From Nymphaea colorata (Eukaryota; Streptophyta; Magnoliopsida; Nymphaeales; Nymphaeaceae): 64,000 nucleotides of DNA. This document shows positions 1 to 12,700 of this stretch, piece by piece. Position 1 is the stretch's first letter. The number at the start of each line of letters is the position of its first letter. Where the stretch lies: assembly GCF_008831285.2 (NCBI RefSeq), contig NC_045140.1:12770505-12834504 (forward strand). Reading direction: 5' to 3'. Below the pieces are notes generated by a model. That model did not search any database and was not told the DNA's origin. It saw only the letters and a list, made by a program, of their open reading frames with translations. The position numbers and the translations under genes were made by a program.

Positions 1-108
1 AGGCCGCGTCGGGAGCCCACTTCTCCGGCCTCCGCCTCGACGGCCTCCTCTCATCTCCGACCGTTCGCTCTCTTGCTGCCGACTCACCCAAGGAGCCATT
101 CGTCATCG
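1..108 (+). CDS. UKL: UKL exon 1 (5' end outside the window)
   Basis: Reads in frame from base 3 and encodes a Ser/Leu-rich N-terminal stretch with [15 protein letters not shown], then KEPFVI, typical of the region just before the kinase P-loop in plant UKL proteins. It ends with the first base of a Gly codon before a GTGAG donor at 109. Intron 1 (109-290) is 182 bp. No start codon is inside the window. Confidence 0.88.
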
Positions 109-3100
109 GTGAGAAACTCCCTGACTCCCTCCCGTGGTCGTTTTTCGTCTTGCTGGTTTCGACGGGTCGTTCAATTTAGGGTTTGGACTTCGGATTATTT
201 GACGGGATGTTTTCCGCGGTCGCGTTACCTGAGCTGGCCGTGCGTGTGAATTTTTTTGGGTGAATTGATGAGGTGCTGCCGCTCGTTCAGGAGTGTCCGG
301 TGGTACTGCCTCAGGCAAGACGACGGTCTGCGATATGATCATTCAGCAGCTGCACGATCACCGCGTTGTTCTTGTGAATCAGGTGAGGGTGGATGCCCGC
401 TGAATCGGGTGAACCTCGGAGGTTTTATTTTCTAGTGTTCTATAGTGCTTTTAGTTTGACGAAATTTTATTTTTTGAATTGGATCGGGGAATATATATGC
501 GGATGTATGGTTTGAATCTGTAAAGTTCGGATGTAGCTTTTTGACGAGATGATCGAGAGTTGTAAGAGATGATGTGTTGGTTGGTGCTGTTGACAAACTC
601 TTGGCGCGAAGCACTTTTAATATGTTTGTCTAGTGAAACTCAAGTTACTTCGATTCGGGAGATAGCGTAATCTTACTATCAGCCGGCACGGAAGCTTTCT
701 CCATGGCGTTCATTTATATGTGATAGGGATGTTAGCTTCATACTCCATTAAAAAGATCGTTAGAGTATATAAAATTTCAGAAATGGTCGGTAATTGGACT
801 ATATTTCGTTTTCAGACAGGTGGGGTAGTTATTAAATATACCAACTTCGTCTCCACGTGGGGAAGCTTGCCATCACGAGCCACGGGGACTTGGAATTCCA
901 TAGTAATTATGGATGGGCAGTGAGCATGTTAAGCTGGTCTCATTGTAAAAATTTGCATGTTAAGTTGAACGCTGGTTTACTTCAATGATTTCCAAGTCTA
1001 TTATCCCATGTGCGTCTTAAGTTACTAACCAGTATCAGTACGGTGTTTTTGTTTAATTTTTTTGGCAAGAAATCATCAATGTAAATGTGAATCTGTTACA
1101 ACTTGAGATGTGTAATGAATTCACATGGTCTCCATATACAGGTGATTCATACTATCCATTGCTTAATTGTTCCACATTTGAACCATTTTTACATGTTATA
1201 AGTTGCTTTTTTATAGCCTCGACTTTGTTATAAACATATTTCTAAACATGTTTAAGAGCAAAAATCCATTGGTTGAAAATTTTTTCGATAGATGAGGTAT
1301 GCACTTTTCTTCATCTATCTTTTTTGTCTTATGCCTAGTCATAAAAAACATCATTTGACACCTAGTCATAAAAAACATCATTTGACATAGCCACCTTGCA
1401 TTTTGCTGCAACTAGGATCAAGATACTTGCTTCTTTTTCCTTTTTTGCTGCAACTGTAATCGTCGTGGTATGTTCAAACATGTCATGCCCAAATAGCTCA
1501 AGCAGAAGTCTCTTTGCAGAGCATGAATGTGATTTTTGTGATGTTTTTAATGCGTTAAATTTTGCAGGATTCTTTCTATCGTGGTTTGACTGCAGAAGAA
1601 TCAGAGCGTGTCCATGAATATAATTTTGACCATCCAGGTAACCTTGCTTTTATTGATTTGCATGGGGACTAAGTATTGCAAAAATAGTTCAACACACAAC
1701 TGATCTGATGAAACTTCTTGTTTGCTGCTGGACAAAACATTAGAATGCCCGTTTTAAAAACGCTCTCTAGATTTGGCTTGTTTGTGTATGAAGACTTGTA
1801 TTTTTTCTTTTATACTGAAAACATCAACACACAACTGATCTGATGAAACTTCTTGTTTGCTGCTGGACAAAACATTAGAATGCCCGTTTTAAAAACGCTG
1901 TCTAGATTTGGCATGTTTGTGTATGAAGACTTGTATTTTTTCTTTTATACTGAAAACAAAAGAGTTGGACTTTGAAGCAGTAAATACAAGCTGTATTATC
2001 AAAACTCACTTATACGTAACCATCAAAACAAGATTGCAATGAAACTGCAGAGTGTTTTTTATGCAAAACACCTGCTTGCCCGCATGAAAAGTCTCCTGAC
2101 CCTTTTTGGCCTCACAGCACAGGAAGCAAACCAGATGTTGAACTCTTGACCTCATTCAATTTGCAGCACTTTACTGGCTAATCATTCATTTTCTACTAAT
2201 GGGGTTTTTATTTTTCCAATCATTCATACTACCTAAAGATATACTGAAGTTGCAAGAATGCACCGTATCTTCAAAATAATCATGTCAAAAGCTGACTTGA
2301 ATATCTCCCAGATTGCTTCACCAGTTGCACACAAATGCTACTGAAACAACTCACAAACTCACAACACACAAGTGCCCTATGGCACAAACATAAATAGATA
2401 AGTCTTTATTGTCCAGGTCTATGCTTAGCAAAAGGATAGTTAACAAGAGTGATTTACCCCTTCTTATATAAAAAGAGGATTGAACATAGATATTAGGACT
2501 GGTTAACAGTCCTTGCCCAAATGGTCAAAGCCCAATTTTGACAAGACAGAAAAGGTCCGAAAAAAAATACCAAAGGCCTAAGGGAAATATAGAGAAAAAC
2601 CAATTGAAGTTTGTTTTAACATAAACTTAACCTTGATGAGGTTAATATTTTGGTAGAAAAGTACCAGCTGAAATTCTGTTGTTATATATGTCATCAGTCA
2701 TAGATTGTTTGAAATAGTCACAGAAAACGCGTTTAAAAAAAAATGCGAAAAAATGCGATAAATTAAATGGACCGTTTAAAACTAAAAAAACATGTTTTTT
2801 GAAATAAAATGTTAAAAACGAAAAAAACGCGTTTTTAACATGTTTATTTCGTGTTCTTTTCACTTTTTTCATTTGTTTAACGCCAAACATTTTTTTTTTC
2901 ATTTTCTATTTGTTGCAAATCTAGTTACCTTTTGATGTTTGTGTTATTAGTTTCTCACTTATTTTATCTTCTCCCCATTTTAGTTTTTTAAAATTTTTAA
3001 AAGTTTACCGTAGTTTTCCTTTTTTTATTCCATTTTTTTAAAGCTCGCAGTATTATACCCGAAAAAAACCTTGCCCAATGTTATTTGTGACTATGTTTGA

Positions 3101-6100
3101 AATATATATTGCACTTTTATTATGAAAACATAATTTCATGTGTTGTTGAAGATAAAGTCCCATGTCTTGAATCAACTGCTTTAGCCACTTTGTCTCCATA
3201 ATTGCAATTGCCATGGCTCTATATGAGGGTTTAGTAGATGACAACGATGCCTCCTACTGCTTCTGGCATTTCCAGGATATCAACAAATCTCTTTAAGAAA
3301 ACACATAATCATGCAGTGGAATGATGAGTGTTTCATCTTTGATCCCACAATCTCTGGAGTCTCTGCTTCCTTTCTAGTTGTCACAGTCAGATCTCACAAT
3401 TATATCTGAGGCAAATTTTGTTTGAGGCAAAAGATACACTCTAGGTCAATAAGCCACTTGATACTAAGAAAATAATTGTCATGATTGTCCTTCGCAATTA
3501 TCATTTCATTAACATACAAAAGTGGTAGCTTTTCTTACATTAAAATTCTTAACAAAGCAGGCAATAAGGTAACATGAGGTAAATCTTGATTCTTTATAAC
3601 ATTACTGTAGAAATAAAGCATGCACGAGAGTAGAAGAAAGCACACCAAGGTAACATGGAAAACCCTCAACATGAGGGAAGAAAAACCACGGGTGAGGAGG
3701 TCTGATGCCCACTAGCAGCTAGACACTCTCTCTCTTAGAAACTTCATTAACTCAAAGATTAGGGTTTACAGAGATATAAGTAGTCCTGATTAGGACAAAC
3801 CAGATCGGGTAAGGATCCGGACCCGGACAACAAAACCCGTCAACACTCCCCTCAAGTTGGGCATACATATCAAACATGCCCAACTTGGATACATTTCTCT
3901 CAAATGAAGTTACACTTAAGGCCTTGGTTAGGATATCAGCAGTTTGGTCTTTAGACTTCATGTATGGTAGCGTTAATTCCTTAGCATCAATTCTTTCTCT
4001 GATGAAGTGACGGTCAATCTCCACATGCTTTGTTCGATCATGAAGAACCGGGTTGTTAGCCAAGTTAATTGCAGACTTGTTATCACAATACATCTTCATA
4101 GACCCTTCAATCTCTATTCCAATATCTGTCAGTCAAATCTTCAACCATAACAATTCTGATACCCCAGTAGCCACAGCCCTATATTCAGCCTCTGCACTCG
4201 AGCGGGAACACACATCTTGTCTCTTGCTTCTCCAAACAACTAAATTTCCCCCCAAGTAGACGCAGTACCCTGAAGTAGATCTTCTGGTGTCAACACAGCC
4301 TGCCCAGTCTGCATCATAATACCCTTCAACTTCAAGAGATCTTTGTTGCACATATAGAAGTCCCTTTCCAGGATTCTTCTTCAAGTAGCACATAATTCTA
4401 TCTACAGCCTTCAAGTGCATATCTGTAGGTGCATGCATGAACTGGCTCATCACATTTACAGCAAATGTGATATCAGGTCTAGTTAGAGTGAGATAAATCA
4501 GTTTGCCAACTAGACGTTGATATCTCCCTTTAGCTTCTTCACACAACAGTTCTCCATCTTTGCTACCAAGTTTATGCCCAGCATCTATAGGAGTAGAGGC
4601 TGGTCTGCACCCCAGTTTTCCTGTCTCCTTCAGTAGATCCAGGGTATACTTCCTTTGACTAAGTACAAGAGTTGTACCTGATCTAGCAATTTCAATACCC
4701 AGGAAATACTTCAGCTTACCAAGATCTTTTAGATCAAATTCAGTAGATAGTAAACCCTTTAATCTTGCTATCTCTTCCTTATCATCACCTGTAACAATCA
4801 TATCATCAACATAAACCAATAGTAGAGTAACTTTACTCTCTCTTCTCTTTACAAACAGGGTATGATCTCCATTTCCTTGTTTGTAGCCATCTTTCTTCAT
4901 AACAAGTCTGAGCCGTTCAAACCATGCTCGGGGAGACTGTTTCAGCCCATACAAAGCTTTCTTCAATTTACAGCATTTTCCAGGCTTCTCAAAACCTGGT
5001 GGCATGCACATGTACACCTCCTCTTCGAGATCTCCATTGAGAAAGACATTTTTCACATCAAGTTGGCACATCTCCCAACCCTTCAGCACCGCCAATGAAA
5101 TAATAACTCTAACAGTTTTCATCTTTGCAACTGGAGCAAACGTCTCTAAGTAGTCGATTCCATATTTCTGACTGAACCCCTTGGCCACCAATCGTGCTTT
5201 GTACCTCTCAATGTTCCCATCTGGTTTGTACTTAACAGTGTAGACCCACTTCGACCCAACCAAGTGGGCTGCTTCAGGAATATCAACCACCTCCCATGTC
5301 TGATTTCTGTCTAAAGCTTCCATCTCTTCTTTCATTGCATGAGACCACTTAGTGTCACCCTGAGCTTCTGTAGCATTCTTGGGAATCACAACCATAGCCA
5401 AGGAGGATACAAAACATTTATAGTCAGTGCTCAATCTAGAGTAAGATACGAAGTTACCAATAGGGTGCTGGGTACATGACCTGACACCCTTTCTCAAGGC
5501 AATAGGAAGATCCTCCTTTTCTTTTCCAGTCCGAATTTCTCTTCCAACATCTTGCTTCTGAACACGACTTGGATCATCCAAGGAAGAAGTAGGATTGGGA
5601 TTCAGTGTAACCTCCTCATCATCAATCACCTTGTCAGGACAAGCTCTTCTCCTGGAATACATCTGTCCAAACATACGATTACCCTCTTGTTCTGTCACCA
5701 TAGGATGCTCTCCCTCCTTCTCCTGTTCATGTACATCAGTAGTCGTCCCCTCTTCATCTTTGCCAAGCACCCCCTCTTCATCTTTGCCAAGCACCTTGGC
5801 AACAGGATTCTCTTCACGCCTGTAATCCATAAAGTTTGTAAACTGAATTTCCTGTGTGGGAGAATACTCTTCCTTAGACATTAACTTCTCCCCCTGAAGA
5901 GAATTTGCACCAAAATAGGAGACATGTTCCAAGAATGTGACATCTTTGGTAATGTGAAGACGACCAGTGGTGGGATCTAGACATTTATAACCTTTTTGAG
6001 TGGAAGAATACCCAAGAAAGATGCCCTTAATAGATTTGGGATCAAGTTTTTTCACATTGGGGCTGTGGTTATGTATGAAACACACACATCCAAAGACTCG

Positions 6101-9100
6101 AGGAGGAAGGTGAAAAGGTTGACTACTCCCTGGAAGCATAGAGTAGGGAGTACGACCCTTTAGCACACGACTAGGCATGCGATTAATCAAGTAGACACTA
6201 GTAAGGATTGCATCACCCCAATAGTATTTTGGGAGATTTCTTTGGAACAATATGGCTCGGGTGACATTGAGCAACTAACGATTTTTCCTCTCAGCAACCC
6301 CATTTTGAGGGGGGGTATAACTACAGGATGTCTCATGAACAATCCCCCTCTTTCGAAAGAATTCTTCAACAGTGAGACACATATATTCACGAGCATTATC
6401 AGACCGAAAAGTCTTGACAGAATTTTCATACTGGTTTTCCACTAGGAGGATGAAAGTTTCAATAATGTGAGGCACCTCACTACGATCTTTCAACAAATAC
6501 ACAAAGGTACACCTTGAATAATCATCTATAAAAATTATAAAGTATTGAAAACCACCACGAGAATGAATGCCCGAAGGCCCCCACACATCAGAATGAACCA
6601 AGGAGAAAGCTTTATTAGAACGACTATTTGAAATTGGATAAGAAGCTCTAACATGCTTCGCAAACTGACACACATCACATGATAACATGAAAATGTTTAA
6701 ACTAGAACATAGTTCAGGGAACAAATGTTTCAAAATCCCAAATGGGAGATGACCAAAGCGTTCATGCCAAAACAAAAATAACTGACGACACTCTTCCTCC
6801 TTCTTCTCTGTCCTGCTGACTGCTGACATAAGAGCTGTGACAACGCGTATAGGAAGCCGATACAGCTCATCAGACACCAAACCAATCCCAATCTTCTTCC
6901 CTGTCACTAAGTCCTGCAAAACACAACGTTTTTCAGAAAATATAAGCTCACACTTCAGTTCCTTGGTAATCTTACTAACAGATAACAAATTTAAGGGAAG
7001 ATGGGGAACATGCAAGGCATCATGAACTAAAAAATTATTTAACAAGGAAAGACTCCCTTTTCCTGCCACAGAAGTAAAGGAACCATCGGCAAGGGACACA
7101 CGTTCCTTTCCCGAGGATAGCTTGTAGTCATGGAAAAGCTTGGGGTTGCCAGTCATGTGATGAGTGGCACCGCTGTCAACAATCCATTCACCCATATAAG
7201 AAATACCTTTTCCCCCTGAAACAACCAATGCCTGATTGATCTTCACCTCATCTGGTGTATCTGCCTGACCAACATCAATCTTGCTCAAATATGCTCGTAG
7301 CTCACGAATCTGTTCTGCAGAAATAGAACCTTTCCCATAACTCAGACTTGTTGCAGACGATACAGGCTTCTTCCCACTAGAAGACCTCCCCCTACTATCA
7401 TTCTTCTCTGGATACAGAAAAATCCCTAGTATGACCAAGTTTTTTGCAATATGTACATTTTCGGGAAGAACGAGGAGTTCCCACCGGGGCATGACTAACA
7501 TAGGCAGACTGTTCTTCCCCTTTTCGTCCACTAGAGAGCATCCTTCTCTGTTCTTCAGCTTCAACTCGAGAATAGACATCTTCAATACTAAATGATTCGT
7601 CAGAGTTAAAAATCTGACTCCTTATATTTTCAAATTCATCATTCAGTCCGGATAAGAAAAGGAATACCCTGTTCTCCCATTTATCGGTCATATACTGCAT
7701 CTGGTCATGAGGACACCTTCATGTAATATCAGAATGATAGTCAAGGTCCTCCCACTTCGATTTCAGTGCTGCATAAAAGTCTGCAACCGAGAGAGCAACT
7801 TGTCGCAGGGAATATACATCCTTCATAAGTTGATACACCCGAACTTTCCTTTTCTTTTGACCATACATCTGCTCCAAAATAATCCACATATCCCTTGCAG
7901 TCTTCTTGCGAAGAATGAGGGGTTGGATATCAGGGGACACTGAATTAACAATCCAGGTTTTTACCTGGTTGTCTTCAAGAAACCATGTATCCCAAGCCAT
8001 ACTATCTGCAGCAGGTTCAACCTTTCTCCCATTCACATAGGCAATGCGTCCTTGCCCTGCAATCCCCATAGTAATTGCTGCAGACCATCGTGAATAGTTC
8101 TCCTTGGTAAGTTGGATGGTGGTAACTTGAACCGGTACATGATCAGTCCGCGCAGACACAACATCAGGTAGGTTGGTATTGACTGAAGAGGAAGACGAGT
8201 CAGCCATGATCACAAATCAGAAGCGGCTGCCACGGGGTAGAGTGTTGTGGATCAACGGCAGAAGCGGTGTGAGCAACAGGAGCAGCAAGACGCGGTGGAA
8301 GCAGCAGCGTCGGGTGGCAGAGCACTGATGGCGGCAGCAGAGAATGACGGACAGATCACTGACGGCGGTAGCAAAGAACGACGGCGGCGGCAGGGAGAAT
8401 CCAGTGGAAGCAGATCACTGGACGAAACTGAGGGAGCAGGTCGCCGAAAAACAGAGTGGCAGGAACAGGGGCTTCGTGCGTCGGGCGCCAGAAAACAAGG
8501 GGAGGAACGTCGAAAAAAAGGAATGAACCAGGTCGGACGGAACCTGACGGAGGCAGAGGCAGAGCGACGCTGGGTGGGTTGTCGTTGGACGCAGGCGTCG
8601 GGCGAGGTGCAACAGCGCAGCACAGGCGTCGGGTGCAACGCACGAGAGAGGCTCCTGGTGAGTGCGGTGAACAGTGCCGGGCGATGATGAACAGTGACGG
8701 GAGAGGCTCCTGGTGCGTGCGATGAACAGTGCGGGGCGAGTCCTCCTCCAACACGAACCAAAACGAATGACCAACCAATAACGCCGGAACTTCACGGCTC
8801 TGATACCATGTAGAAATAAAGCATGCACGAGAGTAGAAGAAAGCACACCAAGGTAACGTGGAAAACCCTCAACACGAGGGAAGAAAAACCACGGGTGAGG
8901 AGGTCTGACGCCCACTAGCAGCCAGACATTCTCTCTCTTAGAAACTTCATTAACTCAAAGATTAGGGTTTACAGAGATATAAGTAGTCCTAATTAGGACA
9001 AACCGGATTGGGTAAGGATCCGGACCCGGACAACAAAACCCGTCAACAATTACTAAATCTGTAAACTCTAGCTTTAAGAGTTTGCTACACGAGGCTTTCC

Positions 9101-9706
9101 TTAATTGAAGAACTTTCAATTTGCATGGTGGGAGGCTCTCCAATATATTCTTCTTCATTCGAATAACATTCAAAAAAACATTTTCACCATCCATTTGATA
9201 GATGTTCAGTTTGTTAATGGAGGCTATGGCAATAATAGTAGGAACTGTGGTCATCCTAGCTAATGGTACAAGGGTCTCTTTACTATCTACCCCACACTCT
9301 CTTTTGTCGACATTCGTATGGCTGTAAGTTCTTATTTCATTGGATTGTTCTTCATTGGCATGAGTTTCAACAAGTTCATGATTGTCATCTGATAGAGTTT
9401 CATGACTATTGTTTATATCTCAAAATTATTATCCAGATTAGGCAACAAATAAAACAAGAAACCATAGCCTTCTTCTTCTATAAACTCGAGCCCTTCAAAA
9501 CAATTATGAACGATCCCATTTTAATCAGAATAATTTTCAAAACCATTCAATATGCATTCTTAAAGATTAGATCTAAAATCTTTATGTTTTATTAAATGGA
9601 TTTTTATCATATTGTGAAAACTCTCAAGCTATGTCACATAGGTACGGGTACGGGTACGGACCATTTTCAAAAAATTTGGGTACGGGGGTACGGCCATACA
9701 CACACA

Positions 9707-9759
<53 letters not shown>

Positions 9760-12700
9760 AAAAATTTCAAACAAAATAACATATTCACACATATATATCA
9801 AAAAATTGCAAACAGAATAAAAATCATGGTCCAAAACACAGTATGGAAGTAATTAACATGCAATTATACAAACATGTCAGCTTTCTTGATTCTCCTCAGT
9901 CGCATCATGAAGATTAGAAGGAGCAACAGGTTCTGTAAGGTCTGTAAGGTCCATGTTAAAAGCATGCAAATCATGTTCTCCTTCAAGTTCCACATCAATG
10001 TCCTCTAGATTAACATCCCAATACTTGGATGATCCTCAACTGCAAGTTGCAACAATTTCTTTTACAACATGAAGAGGTTGGAGTAGACATAAACTAAATC
10101 ATGTATACATATCAAAGATACAAAAAGAAAGAAATACCTGTAATAATTTGAAGTATGTGAAAGTAAGCGTAGGTTGGAGTGGACATAAACTAAATCTTCT
10201 ACTCGCTTACTAGTTAGCTTATTTCTCTTGATGTTGTGAATTTGAGAATAAGTGCTCCAATTTCTTTTACAACATGAAGAGGTTGCAGGTTGAGATAATA
10301 ACTTCAGCGCACGTTGTTGGAGATTTGGTGTCGATGCTCCAAAACACAACCACCAATTAACAGGATCTTCTTCATCTCTTGCCATTGCAGCTTGTATTGA
10401 ATCATTTCTTCCACCAGAGAAGCTCGCAAACTCATTATTTATTATCTTCAACCGATGAAAATCAGAATACAGTCTTCCCAAACATATCTCTCTATTTTTT
10501 GATATTTCTGGATCTCGATTAGGAGGAACACGACCAGTACCTCCTGCCAACCATGTTTGTCCATAATATTTGGGATTTAAAGAGTGTGCCATACAATGCA
10601 AAGGGTTATTGCTTTTGTTCCATCTTCTTACTAAAATTCTATGCACATGATCGAAACACTCAGAATCATCAAGTGCAACATTCTTCTTCTCATGTCTAAA
10701 AAGGATGTTTTGAAATTTTTCAATCATGTTATCCCACATATCATAAACTTTATGAAGCATGGACCCTTCTTCATCAACTTCTCTCAGCATCTGCCAAATA
10801 GGCTCTGTAAACTGCAGAAAATATGTAACTTTATCCCACCATTCATCTTCTAAAATGCATTTTTTAATTTCTTGAGCCTTCACGATGTCATCATTCCGAT
10901 AAAACTCCCAATCATTGTCAGTCACCATAAGTGTTAATGCATGTTTCACCTGCTTTATTCTTTTTATCATTACGATAATGGATGCAAAACGAGTCTCTGC
11001 TACCTTCAACAATTTCAAATCAGAATGCCTATTAAATATAGCAAGAGCATTATTGTGGTTTACAACAAAATTTCTGATGTTTCTGACATCATGCTCAAGC
11101 TCCTCAATCCATGAACACAAGAAACCGACATTTGGATCATCTTTTGATGGGCTGCAAATACTTTTAAGTGCTAGATTTATACTGTGTGCCACACAAGGAG
11201 TCCAGAATATGTGACTATATTTGGGATCACTTGCCAAATTCATTCCTGCTCGTTGGCAAACTGGAGCATTATCAGTAATAAGCTGCACAACATTATCTTC
11301 ACCCACTTCTTTGATGACTTCTATAAATAACCCTTTTAAATACTCAGCATCTTTATACTCCCCAGATGCATCAACACATTTCAAGAAGATTGGTCCATCA
11401 AGCGAATAAGCTGTTGCAGCGGAGAAGAAGAGAGTGAGAGAGAGAAGCTGCCGTGAGATTGAACTAAAAGAACTTGTTATTACGATAACCCTTATCTCTC
11501 TTATAAAAGAGATTAGGGTAAAAAGGGATTTACAAAATAACTCAATGGGAAATAAGGAAAATATTAAAGAGATCTTATAACTCTTTAATATTACAAGGAA
11601 CCTCCTAAAACATAAAACTTTTCTTATTCAACACTCCCCCTCAAGCTGGAGCATACATATTAAACATGCTCAGCTTGTCACAACATCTAGAGAAATCACC
11701 AATAGGAAGAGCTTTGGTGAAGATATCTGCAGCTTGATCTTCTGAAGGAACATGAACAGTGACAATAGTTCCTACTTGAACGAGATCCCGAATGTAATGG
11801 CAATCCACCTCAATATGTTTAGTTCTTTCATGAAAAATTGGATTGTTTGCAATGTGTGTGGCTGCTTGATTGTCACAATACATCTTCATGGGAAGTGTGA
11901 TTGACACACTTAGGCTGGATAGCATGGATCTAGCCCACGTCATTTCTGCTGCTGTTTGAGCCATAGCTCTGTACTCGGATTCTGCACTAGATCTTGACAC
12001 CACACCTTGTTTTTTGCTTCTCCACGATATGAAATTGCCTCCCACAAATACACAAAATCTTGTGGTAGATTTTCTGTCCTCTACTGAGCCAGCATAATCA
12101 GCATCACTATAGGCTTCCACTTTCAGAGTCTTGCCTTTTGTGAACAAAAGGCCTTTGCCAGGAGAAGATTTCAGATATTTAACCACCATCAAAGCAGCAT
12201 CCCCATGAACTTTCCTTGGTTTTTCCATAAATTGACTTAGTTTTCCCACTGCAAAACTAATGTCTGGTCTTGTCACGGTAACATAGAGAAGTTTTCCAAT
12301 AAGGGATCTGTAAGATCTAGAATCCACTAATTCTGTTTGGTCATCATGAAGATGTATACGTGGATTCATAGGTAAATTTGCCGGTTTAGCTCCTAGCATC
12401 CCTGTGTCCTGCAATAAATCAAGAACATACTTCCGTTGAGAGAGAACAACACCCTCCCCATTGCGAACAACTTCTATTCCCAAGAAGTATCGTAGAGGAC
12501 CCAGATCTTTCGTCACAAAGTGTTTTTGAAGAAACAGCTTTGCATCAGAAATTTCTTGATCAGAATCTCTTGATCAGAATCACTCGTCAGGATAATATCA
12601 TCAACATAAACCACGAGAACAGTTATACCTCGGGAAGCCTTCTTGATAAACAAGGAATGATCAAGAGGAGATCTCACAAAGCCACACTGTGAGACTACCT

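Larger units (their letters stand above)
3606..9048 (-). mobile_element. CopA-1: Ty1/copia retrotransposon, full length but coding-dead
   Basis: A complete minus-strand element of 5443 bp: 240-bp LTRs (TGTTGACGGG...TTTCTACA) at 8809-9048 (5') and 3606-3845 (3'), a Met-tRNA type primer site at 8797-8808, a polypurine tract beside the 3' LTR and a perfect ATTAC TSD. The LTRs differ at about eight positions (3.3%), all transitions, as expected for decay of methylated cytosines. Domain order is gag, zinc knuckle, protease, integrase, reverse transcriptase, RNase H, which is copia order. The frame is broken by at least three stops and one small deletion. It sits in UKL intron 3, antisense to the gene. 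Confidence 0.96.

Noticed and set aside
103-342. Minus-strand 79-residue frame over UKL exons 1-2
   Set aside because: Antisense shadow of the UKL coding exons.
1690-1959. Direct repeats considered as a CRISPR-like array
   Set aside because: Only two units with no spacers, in a plant intron.
8797-8808. GCTCTGATACCA sites considered as parts of tRNA genes
   Set aside because: They are 12-nt primer-binding sites next to LTRs; no cloverleaf can be formed.
8247-8915. Open frames of 140-169 residues on both strands beside the CopA-1 5' LTR
   Set aside because: They overlap each other in several frames in a GC-rich leader, show no family resemblance and sit between primer site and gag.
9710-9757. 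GTACGG array with (TA)n considered as a minisatellite or interstitial telomere-like repeat
   Set aside because: It sits exactly inside a hAT terminus fixed by an 8-bp duplication and recurs at the ends of related elements.
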